A stretch of DNA of 64,000 nucleotides from Leptospira wolbachii serovar Codice str. CDC (GTDB lineage Bacteria; Spirochaetota; Leptospiria; Leptospirales; Leptospiraceae). Under the pieces are notes generated by a model that was not told where the DNA came from, made no database searches, and was given only the letters and a program-made list of their open reading frames with translations. The stretch covers positions 691,001 to 755,000 of the forward strand of contig NZ_AOGZ02000014.1 in NCBI RefSeq assembly GCF_000332515.2, read 5' to 3'. This document shows positions 26,247 to 34,452 of the stretch, piece by piece (within the stretch, counting starts at the first letter, position 1; every line of letters begins with the position of its first letter). The translations under genes and the position numbers were made by a program.

Positions 26247-28144
26247 TGGTAAATTCCTTCAATTTGTTTTGAGAATACATCCGAAATGACATTTCGTTTC
26301 ATTTTTAAAGTTCGTGTCATTTCGGTATCGGGATCAAAGGGACGAGGAACCACATAATAATTATTAGCTGGTATCATCTCAAAACCTTTGAATCCGTTTT
26401 CGCGAGAAATAATGCGTGAAATTTCTGCTCGGTACAATTCCCGAACCTTGGGATGAAGATTCCATTCCCCTGCTTTTTCCTTGGAAATTCCTGGAATTTT
26501 TGCTTCTACTGCTTCAAAATTTGGAACAATGAGTGCACCAAGTGTTTTTTTATCATGACCTACCACCATCACTTGGTCAATGAAGGGAGAAGTAAGAAGT
26601 TTGTCTTCTATAGGGATAGGTTCGACGTTTTCTCCACCAATCAGAGCAATGGTATCTTTCGAACGACCAGCAAATACCAGTTCGTTCCTGTGGGAGATAA
26701 ACATAAGGTCTCCCGTATCAAAAAATCCTTCTGAATCAAAAACCACTTGGTTTAGTTCAGGACGTTTGTAATAACCTTTTAAGATTTGTTTGGATTTGAT
26801 CCAAAGAGTTCCCTTGGCACCAACAGAGGTCACCACCTTACCTGTGTCATCTTTCAAACGGATTTGATAACCATCAATGGGAATCCCCACAGTACCTTTG
26901 GTTGGTTTGGTATTGGAACGAATGGAAACAACCGCAGAAGTTTCGGTCATCCCATACCCTTCTAAAACTTTCAGTCCAATCGCGGACAAAAATTCATCTA
27001 CAACACTGGGAAGGGCCGATCCTGCCGATATACAAATACGAATTCTACCACCTAACGCTTTATGGATGGCAGAAAATATTTTGATGCTTAGTAGTTTTAA
27101 TGGAGACAGTAGTGCCAAAATAACAAGGGCATAGGTTCTTTTGACAAGAGAAACCGAGAGATTGGCTTTTTGGATTTCGAATTCAAATCCAAAACATATT
27201 GCATAGTAATGGGCCCAAGTAGACCCTACTTTCAAAAAGAAATGGAATAATTTTTCTTTAAACCCACCTTCTTTGGCAACTTTGGCGATAATCCCATTAT
27301 AAACCGATTCCCAAATCCGAGGGACGGAAGGAAAAATCGTTGGACGAAAGTCCCTTAGATCATCTTTTAAAGAAGACATATTCGAAACTAAAAAATCAAG
27401 CCCAAGAAAAACTCCTGCATATTCAATGGCTCTTTCAAATGCATGCCAAGGAGGAAGTAAACTCACGGCATTATCGTTCGAATTCATATCCAAACGGGAA
27501 ATGGTATTTTGAATGGCGGTGATCCAACCTTTTTGAGACAACATCACACCTTTGGGATTACCAGTAGTTCCAGAGGTATAAATCAAAGTAGCCAGAGCAT
27601 CAGGATCTGTTTGTTTGATCCTTTCCTCTAACGTCTGTTTACCGTTATGATTCCATCTATCTTTCCCTCTTTTTACGATGGAAAGAATCGAATTTTCCCC
27701 TTCAAACAATTCCCCTTGGTCTGTTTCTAAAATAAAAATTTGTTTTAAATGGGGAAGTTCACCTAACAAATCATCGATTCGTTTTTTATCTTTTGGTTTC
27801 TGGACCACAAGGTATTTGGCTTCCGAATGGTTTAAGATATAAAGAATCTCTTCCCGAACAATGTCTGTCCCCCTGGGAACCACGACTGCCCCAGAAGTGA
27901 GGATGGCCATATCAGTACGAAGCCAATTGACAGTGGCATCACAGAAAAATCCAATCCGGTCTCCCACTTCGACACCGAGATCGATAAAACCCAAAGTCAA
28001 GTGGTCGACAAACTGTTTCAAATCTCCAAAACTGATCCCAGGGAATTCGCTGGCCGATTTTCTCTTGCGAAAGGAAACTTTGTTCGGGAGAGTTTCTGCG
28101 ACGTGGGCCAATGCTTGGTAGAGGTTTTCGTAGTTTTGGATCAT
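26243..28144 (-). CDS. Long-chain fatty acid-CoA ligase (AMP-binding)
   Basis: Activates fatty acids to acyl-CoA with ATP. The adenylation motif is LIYTSGTTGNPKGVML, followed by VLEGYGMTETSAVVS and the FDTGDLMFISHRNELVFAGR hinge region. The membrane-associated LLSPLKLLSIKIF stretch fits the bacterial FadD15/FAA-type group. The start at 28144 (MIQNYENLYQAL) has AAGG 11 bases before it. A longer frame from 28201 would add 19 residues with no family match. It is first in the minus-strand operon and divergent from the CBS gene. Confidence 0.92.
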   Translation of the reverse strand: MIQNYENLYQALAHVAETLPNKVSFRKRKSASEFPGISFGDLKQFVDHLTLGFIDLGVEVGDRIGFFCDATVNWLRTDMAILTSGAVVVPRGTDIVREEILYILNHSEAKYLVVQKPKDKKRIDDLLGELPHLKQIFILETDQGELFEGENSILSIVKRGKDRWNHNGKQTLEERIKQTDPDALATLIYTSGTTGNPKGVMLSQKGWITAIQNTISRLDMNSNDNAVSLLPPWHAFERAIEYAGVFLGLDFLVSNMSSLKDDLRDFRPTIFPSVPRIWESVYNGIIAKVAKEGGFKEKLFHFFLKVGSTWAHYYAICFGFEFEIQKANLSVSLVKRTYALVILALLSPLKLLSIKIFSAIHKALGGRIRICISAGSALPSVVDEFLSAIGLKVLEGYGMTETSAVVSIRSNTKPTKGTVGIPIDGYQIRLKDDTGKVVTSVGAKGTLWIKSKQILKGYYKRPELNQVVFDSEGFFDTGDLMFISHRNELVFAGRSKDTIALIGGENVEPIPIEDKLLTSPFIDQVMVVGHDKKTLGALIVPNFEAVEAKIPGISKEKAGEWNLHPKVRELYRAEISRIISRENGFKGFEMIPANNYYVVPRPFDPDTEMTRTLKMKRNVISDVFSKQIEGIYQ

Positions 28145-28264
28145 GGGGTTTGCCTTTTCATATAGAATCTTTACAGAAATGTAGGATGGATAAAAAACCA
28201 CTGTTCGTTTTTTGCAAGTTTTTTCTTTTTTTTGACAAACTTTTCAGAAAGGTAGGGCATAACT

Positions 28265-28864
28265 ATGTTCTTTTGGATACATGATGGGCGCATTTTGCCT
28301 AATCCGCCGGCCACTTATGCGGATCGGGTCCACAAAATCCATCCGGGGGGGAAATCTGCCCCCATTTCTAGTGAAGGAGAGGAATCCTCTCCTCCCTCCA
28401 CAGCCTCTTTTTTACACCGTTCCCCCGGAGATGTGTATAAAGAATCCGCCGGCCAAACCGAAAAAACGGTCTACTTCCTGCATGAGATCATGTCGACTCC
28501 TGCGATCACACAAAAGTCCACAGAAACGATTGCCAACTGTTTGGATTTTATGTTGGAAAAAGGAATCCGCCATCTCCCGATCACCGATGAATCCGGCTCC
28601 CTTGTGGGTTTTGTTTCTGATCGGGACATTCTCGAAAAAAGTAAATCCTATGAAAGAGATTGGCCTGTTTCCGACATCATGATCAAACGCGTATTAGTTG
28701 GCTCTCCGGGATCGGAAATTAGAGGGGTCACCCAAGTCCTATTAGAAGAAAGAATTGGATGTATTCCTGTGGTAAATGACGATAATCAACCTATTGGTAT
28801 GATCACAAGGTCGGATTTACTTCGTTTGTTACTGAAGTATCCAAATTTGAATATCATCGCTTAA
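28265..28864 (+). CDS. CBS-pair domain protein
   Basis: A 199-residue protein. Residues about 75-190 are two CBS motifs forming a Bateman nucleotide-sensing module: MSTPAITQ with HLPITDESGSLVGFVSDRDIL, then CIPVVNDDNQPIGMITRSDLLRLL. The first 70 residues are a proline/serine-rich extension beginning FFWIHDGRILPNPPATYAD that matches nothing I know. Expected ligands are AMP, ATP or SAM-type nucleotides. The symporter gene follows nine bases after its stop. Confidence 0.85.
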   Translation: MFFWIHDGRILPNPPATYADRVHKIHPGGKSAPISSEGEESSPPSTASFLHRSPGDVYKESAGQTEKTVYFLHEIMSTPAITQKSTETIANCLDFMLEKGIRHLPITDESGSLVGFVSDRDILEKSKSYERDWPVSDIMIKRVLVGSPGSEIRGVTQVLLEERIGCIPVVNDDNQPIGMITRSDLLRLLLKYPNLNIIA

Positions 28865-28873
28865 GGGAGTTGT

Positions 28874-30305
28874 ATGGCCTGGGATTTACTGGTTCTTATT
28901 TTATATTTTCTCATCGTTTTTTATTTTGGATTTCATTTTGCTAAGAATAACGAGAAAGAAGAAGACTTCTATCTCGCTAAAAAAGAGATCCACTGGATCT
29001 TTCTTTTATTGTCCCTTGTCGCAACAGAAACCTCTAGTTTAACTTTTTTAAGCATTCCCTCCTTATCTTTCAAAGGGGACTACCGGTTTCTAGAAATTGC
29101 AATCGGATATGTGATCGGAAGAACTATCGTTGCTTTGTATCTATTGCCATCTTATTTTTCGGGAAATACCATTTCCGTTTACGAGTATGTAGGAAATCGT
29201 TTTGGGAAATCTCCACAAAAAACAATCTCATTTGTATTTACTATTTCCAGACTACTCGGAGATGGAATCCGGTTGTATGTCAGTTCTTTACCGATCGCCT
29301 TTCTTTTAGAAAGGATGGGCCTAAACCTTTCGCCTGATATTTTAGGAATGATTGCACTAACAACACTCAGCATCGTCACCATCATCTACTCTGTTGTTGG
29401 TGGATTTCGTGCGATTGTATTTACTGATGTGCTCCAATGGTTTATTTATATCTTTGGTGGATTTTTTGCTTTGGGACTACTCCTCTATAAACTGAATATT
29501 CCGATTGCAACGGGAGTTACCGAACTTCATAACCTCGGCAAATGGAATTTATTTATTTTCGACTATCTTCCGTCAGGTGATAATAGTTATTTCATCGTAT
29601 TTGCATTGATTGGTGGTGCTTTTATTTCGATTGGCTCTCATGGGACAGACCTAATGCTTGTTCAGCGAGTAATCGCTACAAAAAATTTAGTTTCTGGCCA
29701 AAAAATTCTTATTGGAAGTGGGATTGTTGTCCTCTTTCAATTTATCTTATTTCTCCTCATTGGATCTCTTCTTTATCTTTTTTATGCCGGACAAACCATG
29801 GCACCAGACAAAGTGTTTAGCCAATTCATAGTGAATGAAGTTCCCTCTCCACTCCTAGGGATCCTAATCGCAGCCATCCTTGCCAGTGCCATGTCCACCC
29901 TGAGCTCTACCATCAATTCTCTCTCTCACCTGGGCCCGCGATTGGGGGATGGACCGATGGTTTAGTCCCCGTTTCCTTTCGCTTTTTTTTGGAGTCACTC
30001 TTTTTGTTTCAAGCCTCGTTCCCTATTTTCTCATCCAAACCTGGGAAAAAGGGCTATTAGAGATGGGGCTCACCATATTTTCCTACACACTTGGGCCGTC
30101 GATTGCGGTTTTCTTTTTAGCTAAAGGGAAGGCAGATTTACCAGTATCCGGCCTTGCTTTTTCAGGATTTTTTCTCATAAGCATTCTTCTTACGGTTGCT
30201 CTTGGCCTGGGTTTCCAAATTGCCTTTACCCTTCTCATTCCTATCGGTTTTGGAATCCAAATCTTTCTTGTACAAATTTCTCGTGTTTTGTTTAAAAAAA
30301 ATTGA
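28874..30305 (+). pseudogene. Sodium:solute symporter, frameshifted at a TC repeat
   Basis: The first frame (28874-29965) covers most of an SSS-family transporter: MAWDLLVLILYFLIVFYFG, ETSSLTFLSIPSLSF, and SAMSTLSSTINSLS near the end, the conserved Na-site region of helix 8. It then leaves the family frame and stops at 29965. The rest of the protein continues in another frame as TWARDWGMDRWF and further helices up to 30305. The switch lies at a (TC)5 run, 29918-29927; one more TC unit would restore a continuous 477-residue reading frame, the usual SSS length. As written the gene is broken. It could be a genuine mutation, a slippage-variable switch or a sequencing error. Confidence 0.8.
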
Positions 30306-30341
30306 CAGGAATGTATGCGTATGGTCGTCTAAAAGTTAACC

Positions 30342-30392
30342 ATGAAATCATCTGCTAACATTCAGTTACTACTCCTCCTCGAACTTTTATAG
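30342..30392 (+). CDS. Leucine-rich leader peptide of attenuator
   Basis: A 16-codon reading frame, MKSSANIQLLLLLELL, with seven Leu codons among its last eight (TTA CTA CTC CTC CTC ... CTT TTA) and then TAG. Such run-on codons for the end-product amino acid are the hallmark of a leader peptide in ribosome-mediated attenuation. It lies 37 bases after the symporter stop and precedes the terminator and synthase gene. It has only a weak ribosome site (AAAAG), a mark against it. A TTGACA -35-like hexamer sits at 30302-30307, but no convincing -10 element follows it. Confidence 0.72.
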   Translation: MKSSANIQLLLLLELL

Positions 30393-30452
30393 ATCGAGGG
30401 AGAACGTGCTGTGTGACAAAGCCCACTCCCAACCGGGAAGTGGGCTTTTTTT
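30369..30452 (+). promoter_or_regulatory. Leucine attenuator (alternative hairpins and terminator)
   Basis: Three RNA arrangements can be drawn. First, the CTC codon run (30374-30382) pairs with TCGAGGGAG (30394-30402), an 8-bp pause hairpin with one bulge. Second, if a ribosome stalls on the Leu codons, GGGAG (30398-30402) is free to pair with CTCCC (30426-30430), the 5' arm of the terminator. Third, if it does not stall, the terminator folds. This is the standard trp-type logic, with leucine as the signal. The base pairs are visible in the sequence; the regulation is inferred. Confidence 0.7.
30421..30452 (+). terminator. Intrinsic terminator of the leucine leader
   Basis: GCCCACTCCC (30421-30430) pairs with GGGAAGTGGGC (30435-30445), leaving one bulged A and a 4-base loop (AACC), directly followed by seven T residues (30446-30452). 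This is a complete intrinsic terminator, 48 bases before the synthase start codon, and forms the off state of the attenuator. Confidence 0.85.
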
Positions 30453-30500
30453 ATTTTTGGTCCTCCTTCCGGTGGTAGTGGCAGCGGATTCGGAGGAACT

Positions 30501-31685
30501 ATGAAACCAAACCAAATTAAAATCCAAGACGTTACCTTACGGGACGGAAACCAAGCTTTACGTAGACCCTGGACCTTAGAGGAAAAAATCGAAGTCTTTG
30601 ATTTGCTTGTCGAATTGAATGTCGATGGAATCGAAGTGGGTTTTCCCTCTTCCAATGAAACAGAGTTTGTGGCAAGTAAGACTCTCGCCAAACGAGCACC
30701 AGTCGGAATTCCCATCGCAGGATTGTCGAGAGCCAACGAAACAGAAATTGCGAGAACTTGGGAAGCCATCCAATATGCAAACAAACCCCGAATGCATATC
30801 GTTTATCCCGTCAGTGATTTTTCCATCCGCCATGTTTTGAAAATTTCTGAAAGTGAAGTGATTCAAAAAATTCAAAACTCTGTTTCCTTTGCCAGATCCA
30901 TCGTCGGACCTGATGTAGAAATTCAATTCTCCGGGGAACATTTTGGAGATGCTATTGAAAACTTTGCTTTTACTAAAGATGCGTTTCTTACAGCGATTGA
31001 TGCCGGTGCCAATATCATCAACTTACCTAATACAGTGGAACGATACCGGCCCATGGTATTTGTAAATATGGTGAAGGATATGAAAGACTTTATTGGTAAT
31101 AGGGCCAAAGTTTCTGTGCATACCCACAATGATTTAGGAATGGCAACTGCCACTTCTGTGGAATGTGCTTATGTGGGTGCTGAACAAATTGAAGTGGCTT
31201 TGAATGGACTTGGAGAAAGAGCAGGTAATACTAACTTGTATGAAACTGCTATCGCCTTACACCAAAATGGTGAATCTTTGGGAATTAACTTCCAAAGAAT
31301 TTATCCCACTGCCAAACGAATTGCAGAGATGACAGGCATTCCGATTGGAGAAAAGGCACCAATTATTGGCGAAGATATCTTTTCACATCGCTCAGGTATC
31401 CATCAGGATGGTGTTGCCAAGACCATAAAACAAACCAAAGGTGCTTACCGAACTTTTTCTCCCGAATTTGTTGGTAGAAATGATTCCGAAACTATCTCCT
31501 TTACCAACCAATCGGGACATCGTGCCATTCAATTTTTATTGGAAAAACGAGGGATCGCCGTTCCAAACGAAGAAATCCATAGATTGTTTGAAAAAGCCAA
31601 GGCGATTTCTTCCAAAGAGAACAATCGAGAAATCACCGAAGCAGAGTTAGTGGATTTAGCGAGTCGTTTCATGGTTGCCTCCTGA
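30501..31685 (+). CDS. 2-isopropylmalate synthase-family enzyme without regulatory domain
   Basis: A condensing TIM-barrel enzyme of the LeuA/CimA/homocitrate synthase family. DVTLRDGNQALRRPW near the start holds the metal-binding Asp. HTHNDLGMATA has the metal His pair, and GERAGNTNLYETA follows. The usual C-terminal LeuA_dimer allosteric domain (about 120 residues) is missing: the protein ends at 394, right after the linker helices. It would condense acetyl-CoA with a 2-oxo acid, most simply 2-oxoisovalerate for leucine given the leader. Citramalate or homocitrate synthesis cannot be excluded. GGAGG lies four bases before the ATG. Confidence 0.85.
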   Translation: MKPNQIKIQDVTLRDGNQALRRPWTLEEKIEVFDLLVELNVDGIEVGFPSSNETEFVASKTLAKRAPVGIPIAGLSRANETEIARTWEAIQYANKPRMHIVYPVSDFSIRHVLKISESEVIQKIQNSVSFARSIVGPDVEIQFSGEHFGDAIENFAFTKDAFLTAIDAGANIINLPNTVERYRPMVFVNMVKDMKDFIGNRAKVSVHTHNDLGMATATSVECAYVGAEQIEVALNGLGERAGNTNLYETAIALHQNGESLGINFQRIYPTAKRIAEMTGIPIGEKAPIIGEDIFSHRSGIHQDGVAKTIKQTKGAYRTFSPEFVGRNDSETISFTNQSGHRAIQFLLEKRGIAVPNEEIHRLFEKAKAISSKENNREITEAELVDLASRFMVAS

Positions 31686-31699
31686 ACACGGAGGCCTTT
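31677..31699 (+). terminator. Hairpin at the end of the synthase gene
   Basis: GCCTCC (31677-31682) and GGAGGC (31690-31695) form a 6-bp stem with a 7-base loop that contains the synthase stop codon. It is followed by CTTTC. A short T tract makes this a weak but plausible intrinsic terminator separating the synthase from the amidohydrolase. Confidence 0.5.
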
Positions 31700-31736
31700 C
31701 GTCCAGAGAATCTTTTATGTGATTCCACTCGAATCA

Positions 31737-31765
31737 TTGACAAAACTTTGTCAATCTGCCATAAT
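31737..31765 (+). promoter_or_regulatory. Promoter with overlapping palindromic operator for the amidohydrolase
   Basis: TTGACA at 31737-31742, a 17-base spacer and CATAAT at 31760-31765 make a near-consensus housekeeping promoter 26 bases before the start codon. The -35 hexamer is one half of a perfect palindrome, TTGACAAAACTTTGTCAA (31737-31754; 8-bp arms, 2-bp centre), a likely repressor site. TetR-type proteins bind sites of this form, but no regulator is identified for it. Confidence 0.7.
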
Positions 31766-31791
31766 TTCGTTTGGTTTTTCTGGAGGTATTC

Positions 31792-33540
31792 ATGGCAGAC
31801 ACTCTCATCAAACAGGCGAGAATTTTTGACGGTAGCACAAATCCATCTTTTGTCGGTGATGTGAGAATTAGGGATGGGGTGGTTCAATCCATCTCTAAAT
31901 CAGAACTTAGCCCTAACTCTGGGGAAACGGTGGTCGATGCTAAAGGCCTTTGGCTAACCCCTGGGTTTATAGACTTTCATACTCATTACGATGCTGAGAT
32001 CGAAATGGCACCAGATCTATCAGAGTCGGTTCGCCACGGGATTACAACCATCTCCCTAGGAAGTTGCTCTTTAAGTTTAGCCATCGGTGACCCAACTGAT
32101 TTGGCTGATATGTTTAGTCGTGTGGAAGCCATTCCAAGAAAGAATGTTTTATCCATCCTTGAGAGTAAAAAAAATTGGAACTCTGCCTCTGAATATAAAA
32201 AACATTTAAACAATATGCCACTCGGACCCAACGTAACTTCGTTTGCAGGTCACTCTGCCATTCGTGCTCACGTGATGGGCCTCGAACGATCTCTTACCAA
32301 AGGAGAAGTTCCCACAAAACAAGAGTTAGAAAAAATGAACAAACACCTGGAAGAAGCATTGGACGCAGGTTTTATGGGTCTTTCTATCAATACTCTTGTT
32401 TGGGATAAAATGGATGGATCTAGATTTAGATCACGCCCTCTTCCCTCTACTTTTGCAAATTGGAGTGAATACCAATACCTCAACAAAACATTGAGAAAAA
32501 GAGGAAAGGTCTTCCAAGGTGTTCCCAATGTTTCGACAAAAATTAATGTTCTTATGTTCTTAAAGGAAGCCTTTGGTCTCTTTCGTAAACCTCTAAAAAC
32601 CACAATCATTTCGTTAATGGATGTTAAATTTGATCCAGGTTTGTATAAATTACTCGGGGTCATTGGTCGCATCACAAACACAATCTTTAAGTCGGACTTT
32701 AAGTTCCAAGCACTTCCTGAACCTTTTGATTTGTATGCCGATGGAATGGATGTAGTTGTCTTTGAAGAATTTGCAGCTGGAGCTAAGGCAAATCATATTG
32801 AAGATGAGTTGGAAAGAAAACAATTAATGAAGGATCCAACTTACCGTTCCTGGTTCAAACGCCAATGGACTAATTGGTTTTTGCCTCGTGTTTTCCATAG
32901 AAACTTTCGCGAAACAAAGATTGTGGACGCTCCCGACAAATCTTTAATTGGAAAATCCATCGATGATGTTGCCAAAGAAAGAGGAGTTCATTCCGTCACT
33001 GCTTTCTTAGATTTAGTTGCCGAACACGGAAACAAAGTTCGCTGGTATACAGTAATGGCAAACCATAGAAAGGAACCTCTACAAAAAATCGTTTCCTATC
33101 CAGACATCCTTATCGGATTCTCTGATGCCGGTGCTCACTTACGTGGAATGGCTCATTACAACTTTCCTCTTCGTATGTTAAAATTAGTAAGAGATGCTGA
33201 GTTGGAACAAAAACCATTTATGACTTTAGAAAGGGCAGTCAATCGTCTAACAGGAGAAATTGGAGATTGGTTTGGTATCGATGCAGGTTATATCAAAGAA
33301 GGAAAAAGAGCCGATTTAGTTTTGATTGATCCAACCAAACTCGACGACTCACTCGCAAAAGACATAGAAGCTCCCATGCCTTTTATGGAAGACTTCAAAC
33401 GTTGGGTCAGACGTAACGATGACACAATCAAAAAAGTCTACATCAACGGCAAACTTGCCATTGATCAGGGAAAACCAGTCAATTCCTTAGGAAAAGAAAA
33501 AGGTTATGGTAGCTTTTTAGAATCGAGAATCGGCACTTAA
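31792..33540 (+). CDS. Amidohydrolase, D-aminoacylase-like
   Basis: A 582-residue metal-dependent hydrolase of the amidohydrolase superfamily. Composite-sandwich strands open it (DTLIKQARIFDGSTNPSF). The metal-binding GFIDFHTHYDAEIE follows (HxH near residue 60), and the C-terminal VGFSDAGAHLRG Asp and the closing GKRADLVLIDP are all present. The pattern is closest to N-acyl-D-amino-acid deacylases. The preferred start at 31792 has GGAGG six bases upstream; an earlier in-frame start at 31771 would add seven residues and overlap that site. The natural substrate cannot be named. Confidence 0.85.
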   Translation: MADTLIKQARIFDGSTNPSFVGDVRIRDGVVQSISKSELSPNSGETVVDAKGLWLTPGFIDFHTHYDAEIEMAPDLSESVRHGITTISLGSCSLSLAIGDPTDLADMFSRVEAIPRKNVLSILESKKNWNSASEYKKHLNNMPLGPNVTSFAGHSAIRAHVMGLERSLTKGEVPTKQELEKMNKHLEEALDAGFMGLSINTLVWDKMDGSRFRSRPLPSTFANWSEYQYLNKTLRKRGKVFQGVPNVSTKINVLMFLKEAFGLFRKPLKTTIISLMDVKFDPGLYKLLGVIGRITNTIFKSDFKFQALPEPFDLYADGMDVVVFEEFAAGAKANHIEDELERKQLMKDPTYRSWFKRQWTNWFLPRVFHRNFRETKIVDAPDKSLIGKSIDDVAKERGVHSVTAFLDLVAEHGNKVRWYTVMANHRKEPLQKIVSYPDILIGFSDAGAHLRGMAHYNFPLRMLKLVRDAELEQKPFMTLERAVNRLTGEIGDWFGIDAGYIKEGKRADLVLIDPTKLDDSLAKDIEAPMPFMEDFKRWVRRNDDTIKKVYINGKLAIDQGKPVNSLGKEKGYGSFLESRIGT

Positions 33541-33552
33541 AAAAGATTTGCG

Positions 33553-33587
33553 GTTGGATACTGAGTGAGCTAATCTCAGTATCCAAC
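33553..33587. repeat. Perfect 13-bp inverted repeat touching a start codon
   Basis: GTTGGATACTGAG (33553-33565) and its exact complement (33575-33587) enclose a 9-base loop. The second arm ends on the base before the ATG of the DUF4349 lipoprotein. No Shine-Dalgarno sequence lies in the normal place because that place is the arm itself. It may be a terminator for the gene before, an operator, or an RNA element controlling translation. Confidence 0.6.
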
Positions 33588-34385
33588 ATGAAAATTGCAA
33601 AAGAAATACTCAGTCCCCTACTACTTCTTAGCCTTTCTCTATTTTTAATCCAATGTTCCTCTTCCAAAACAATGGAAAGGGAAAGGCCCATGAGTCGGTA
33701 TTCTGGGGGGGCAGAAGATTATACACCTTCCGTTTCTGCGCCATCACCTAAAACAGAAAATACACCCAGTGAATTAAAAATCCAAAAAAGAATGATGGTG
33801 TATTCCGTGAACGTCAATTTACAATCAAAAGAAATTGAATCCAAAGTCACAGAAATCATTAAACTTGCTGAGACTTATGGAGGTTATGCGCTGCAGTATA
33901 GTTCCAACGGAGTAGTTCAACTAAAGATTCCTGCGGAGAAATTAAAGCAGTTTTTATTCACCCTAAAAAACCAATCGCAAAACTATTCTGAAGATGTCTC
34001 TGCAAAAGATGTAACAGAAGATTATACCGATACAGAAATTCGGATGGAGAATGCACTGAAAATGCGTGTTCGACTTTTAGATATTTTAAAAACGGCAAAA
34101 ACTGTGGAAGAAATCTTAAAAGTAGAAGCAGAACTAAATAAAGTTTCAGAATCCATCGAAAGATGGGAAGGAAGATTAAAATACTTATCGAGCGCCGTGC
34201 AACTATCTTCTGTCCAAGTGCAGGTTCTTCAAAAATGGGAACCGGTAGTCCAAAAAGAATACAAACCAGGACCTTTAGGTTATCCTTTTTACTACCTCTA
34301 TCTCGGACTTGGAAAAGTAAAAGATGGTCTTATATGGATGTTTGTCCAAGAAATTCCTAAAGAAAAAACAGAAATCCCTGATTGA
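33588..34385 (+). CDS. DUF4349 lipoprotein
   Basis: A 265-residue exported lipoprotein. The signal peptide ends in the lipobox LIQC-SSS. The DUF4349 core runs from MMVYSVNVNLQSKEIESKV through AETYGGYALQYS, then RLLDILKTAKTVEEILKVE and a coiled stretch (about 150-205), with hydrophobic helices near the C-terminus (GYPFYYLYLGLGKVKDGLIWM). DUF4349 proteins are membrane-linked and of unknown role. It faces the TetR gene, and a 12-bp hairpin lies between and across the stops. Confidence 0.85.
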   Translation: MKIAKEILSPLLLLSLSLFLIQCSSSKTMERERPMSRYSGGAEDYTPSVSAPSPKTENTPSELKIQKRMMVYSVNVNLQSKEIESKVTEIIKLAETYGGYALQYSSNGVVQLKIPAEKLKQFLFTLKNQSQNYSEDVSAKDVTEDYTDTEIRMENALKMRVRLLDILKTAKTVEEILKVEAELNKVSESIERWEGRLKYLSSAVQLSSVQVQVLQKWEPVVQKEYKPGPLGYPFYYLYLGLGKVKDGLIWMFVQEIPKEKTEIPD

Positions 34386-34419
34386 GTAAAATTCAAATTT
34401 TTCCGCTAAACTGAAAAGG

Positions 34420-34452
34420 GCGCTTAATAAAGATTATCCTTTTATTAAGCGC
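34420..34452. terminator. 12-bp hairpin between convergent genes
   Basis: GCGCTTAATAAA (34420-34431) and its exact complement (34441-34452) enclose nine bases that include the stop codon of the TetR gene. The position between two convergent genes suits a shared terminator, but no T-run follows on either strand. Confidence 0.45.

Noticed and set aside
28232..28264. TTGACA with a CATAAC before the CBS gene
   Set aside because: The spacing is 21 bases; no clear promoter can be assigned.
29949..30305. A separate 118-residue membrane protein
   Set aside because: It starts inside the symporter and continues the SSS family sequence in another frame, so it is the second half of the broken symporter, not a separate gene.
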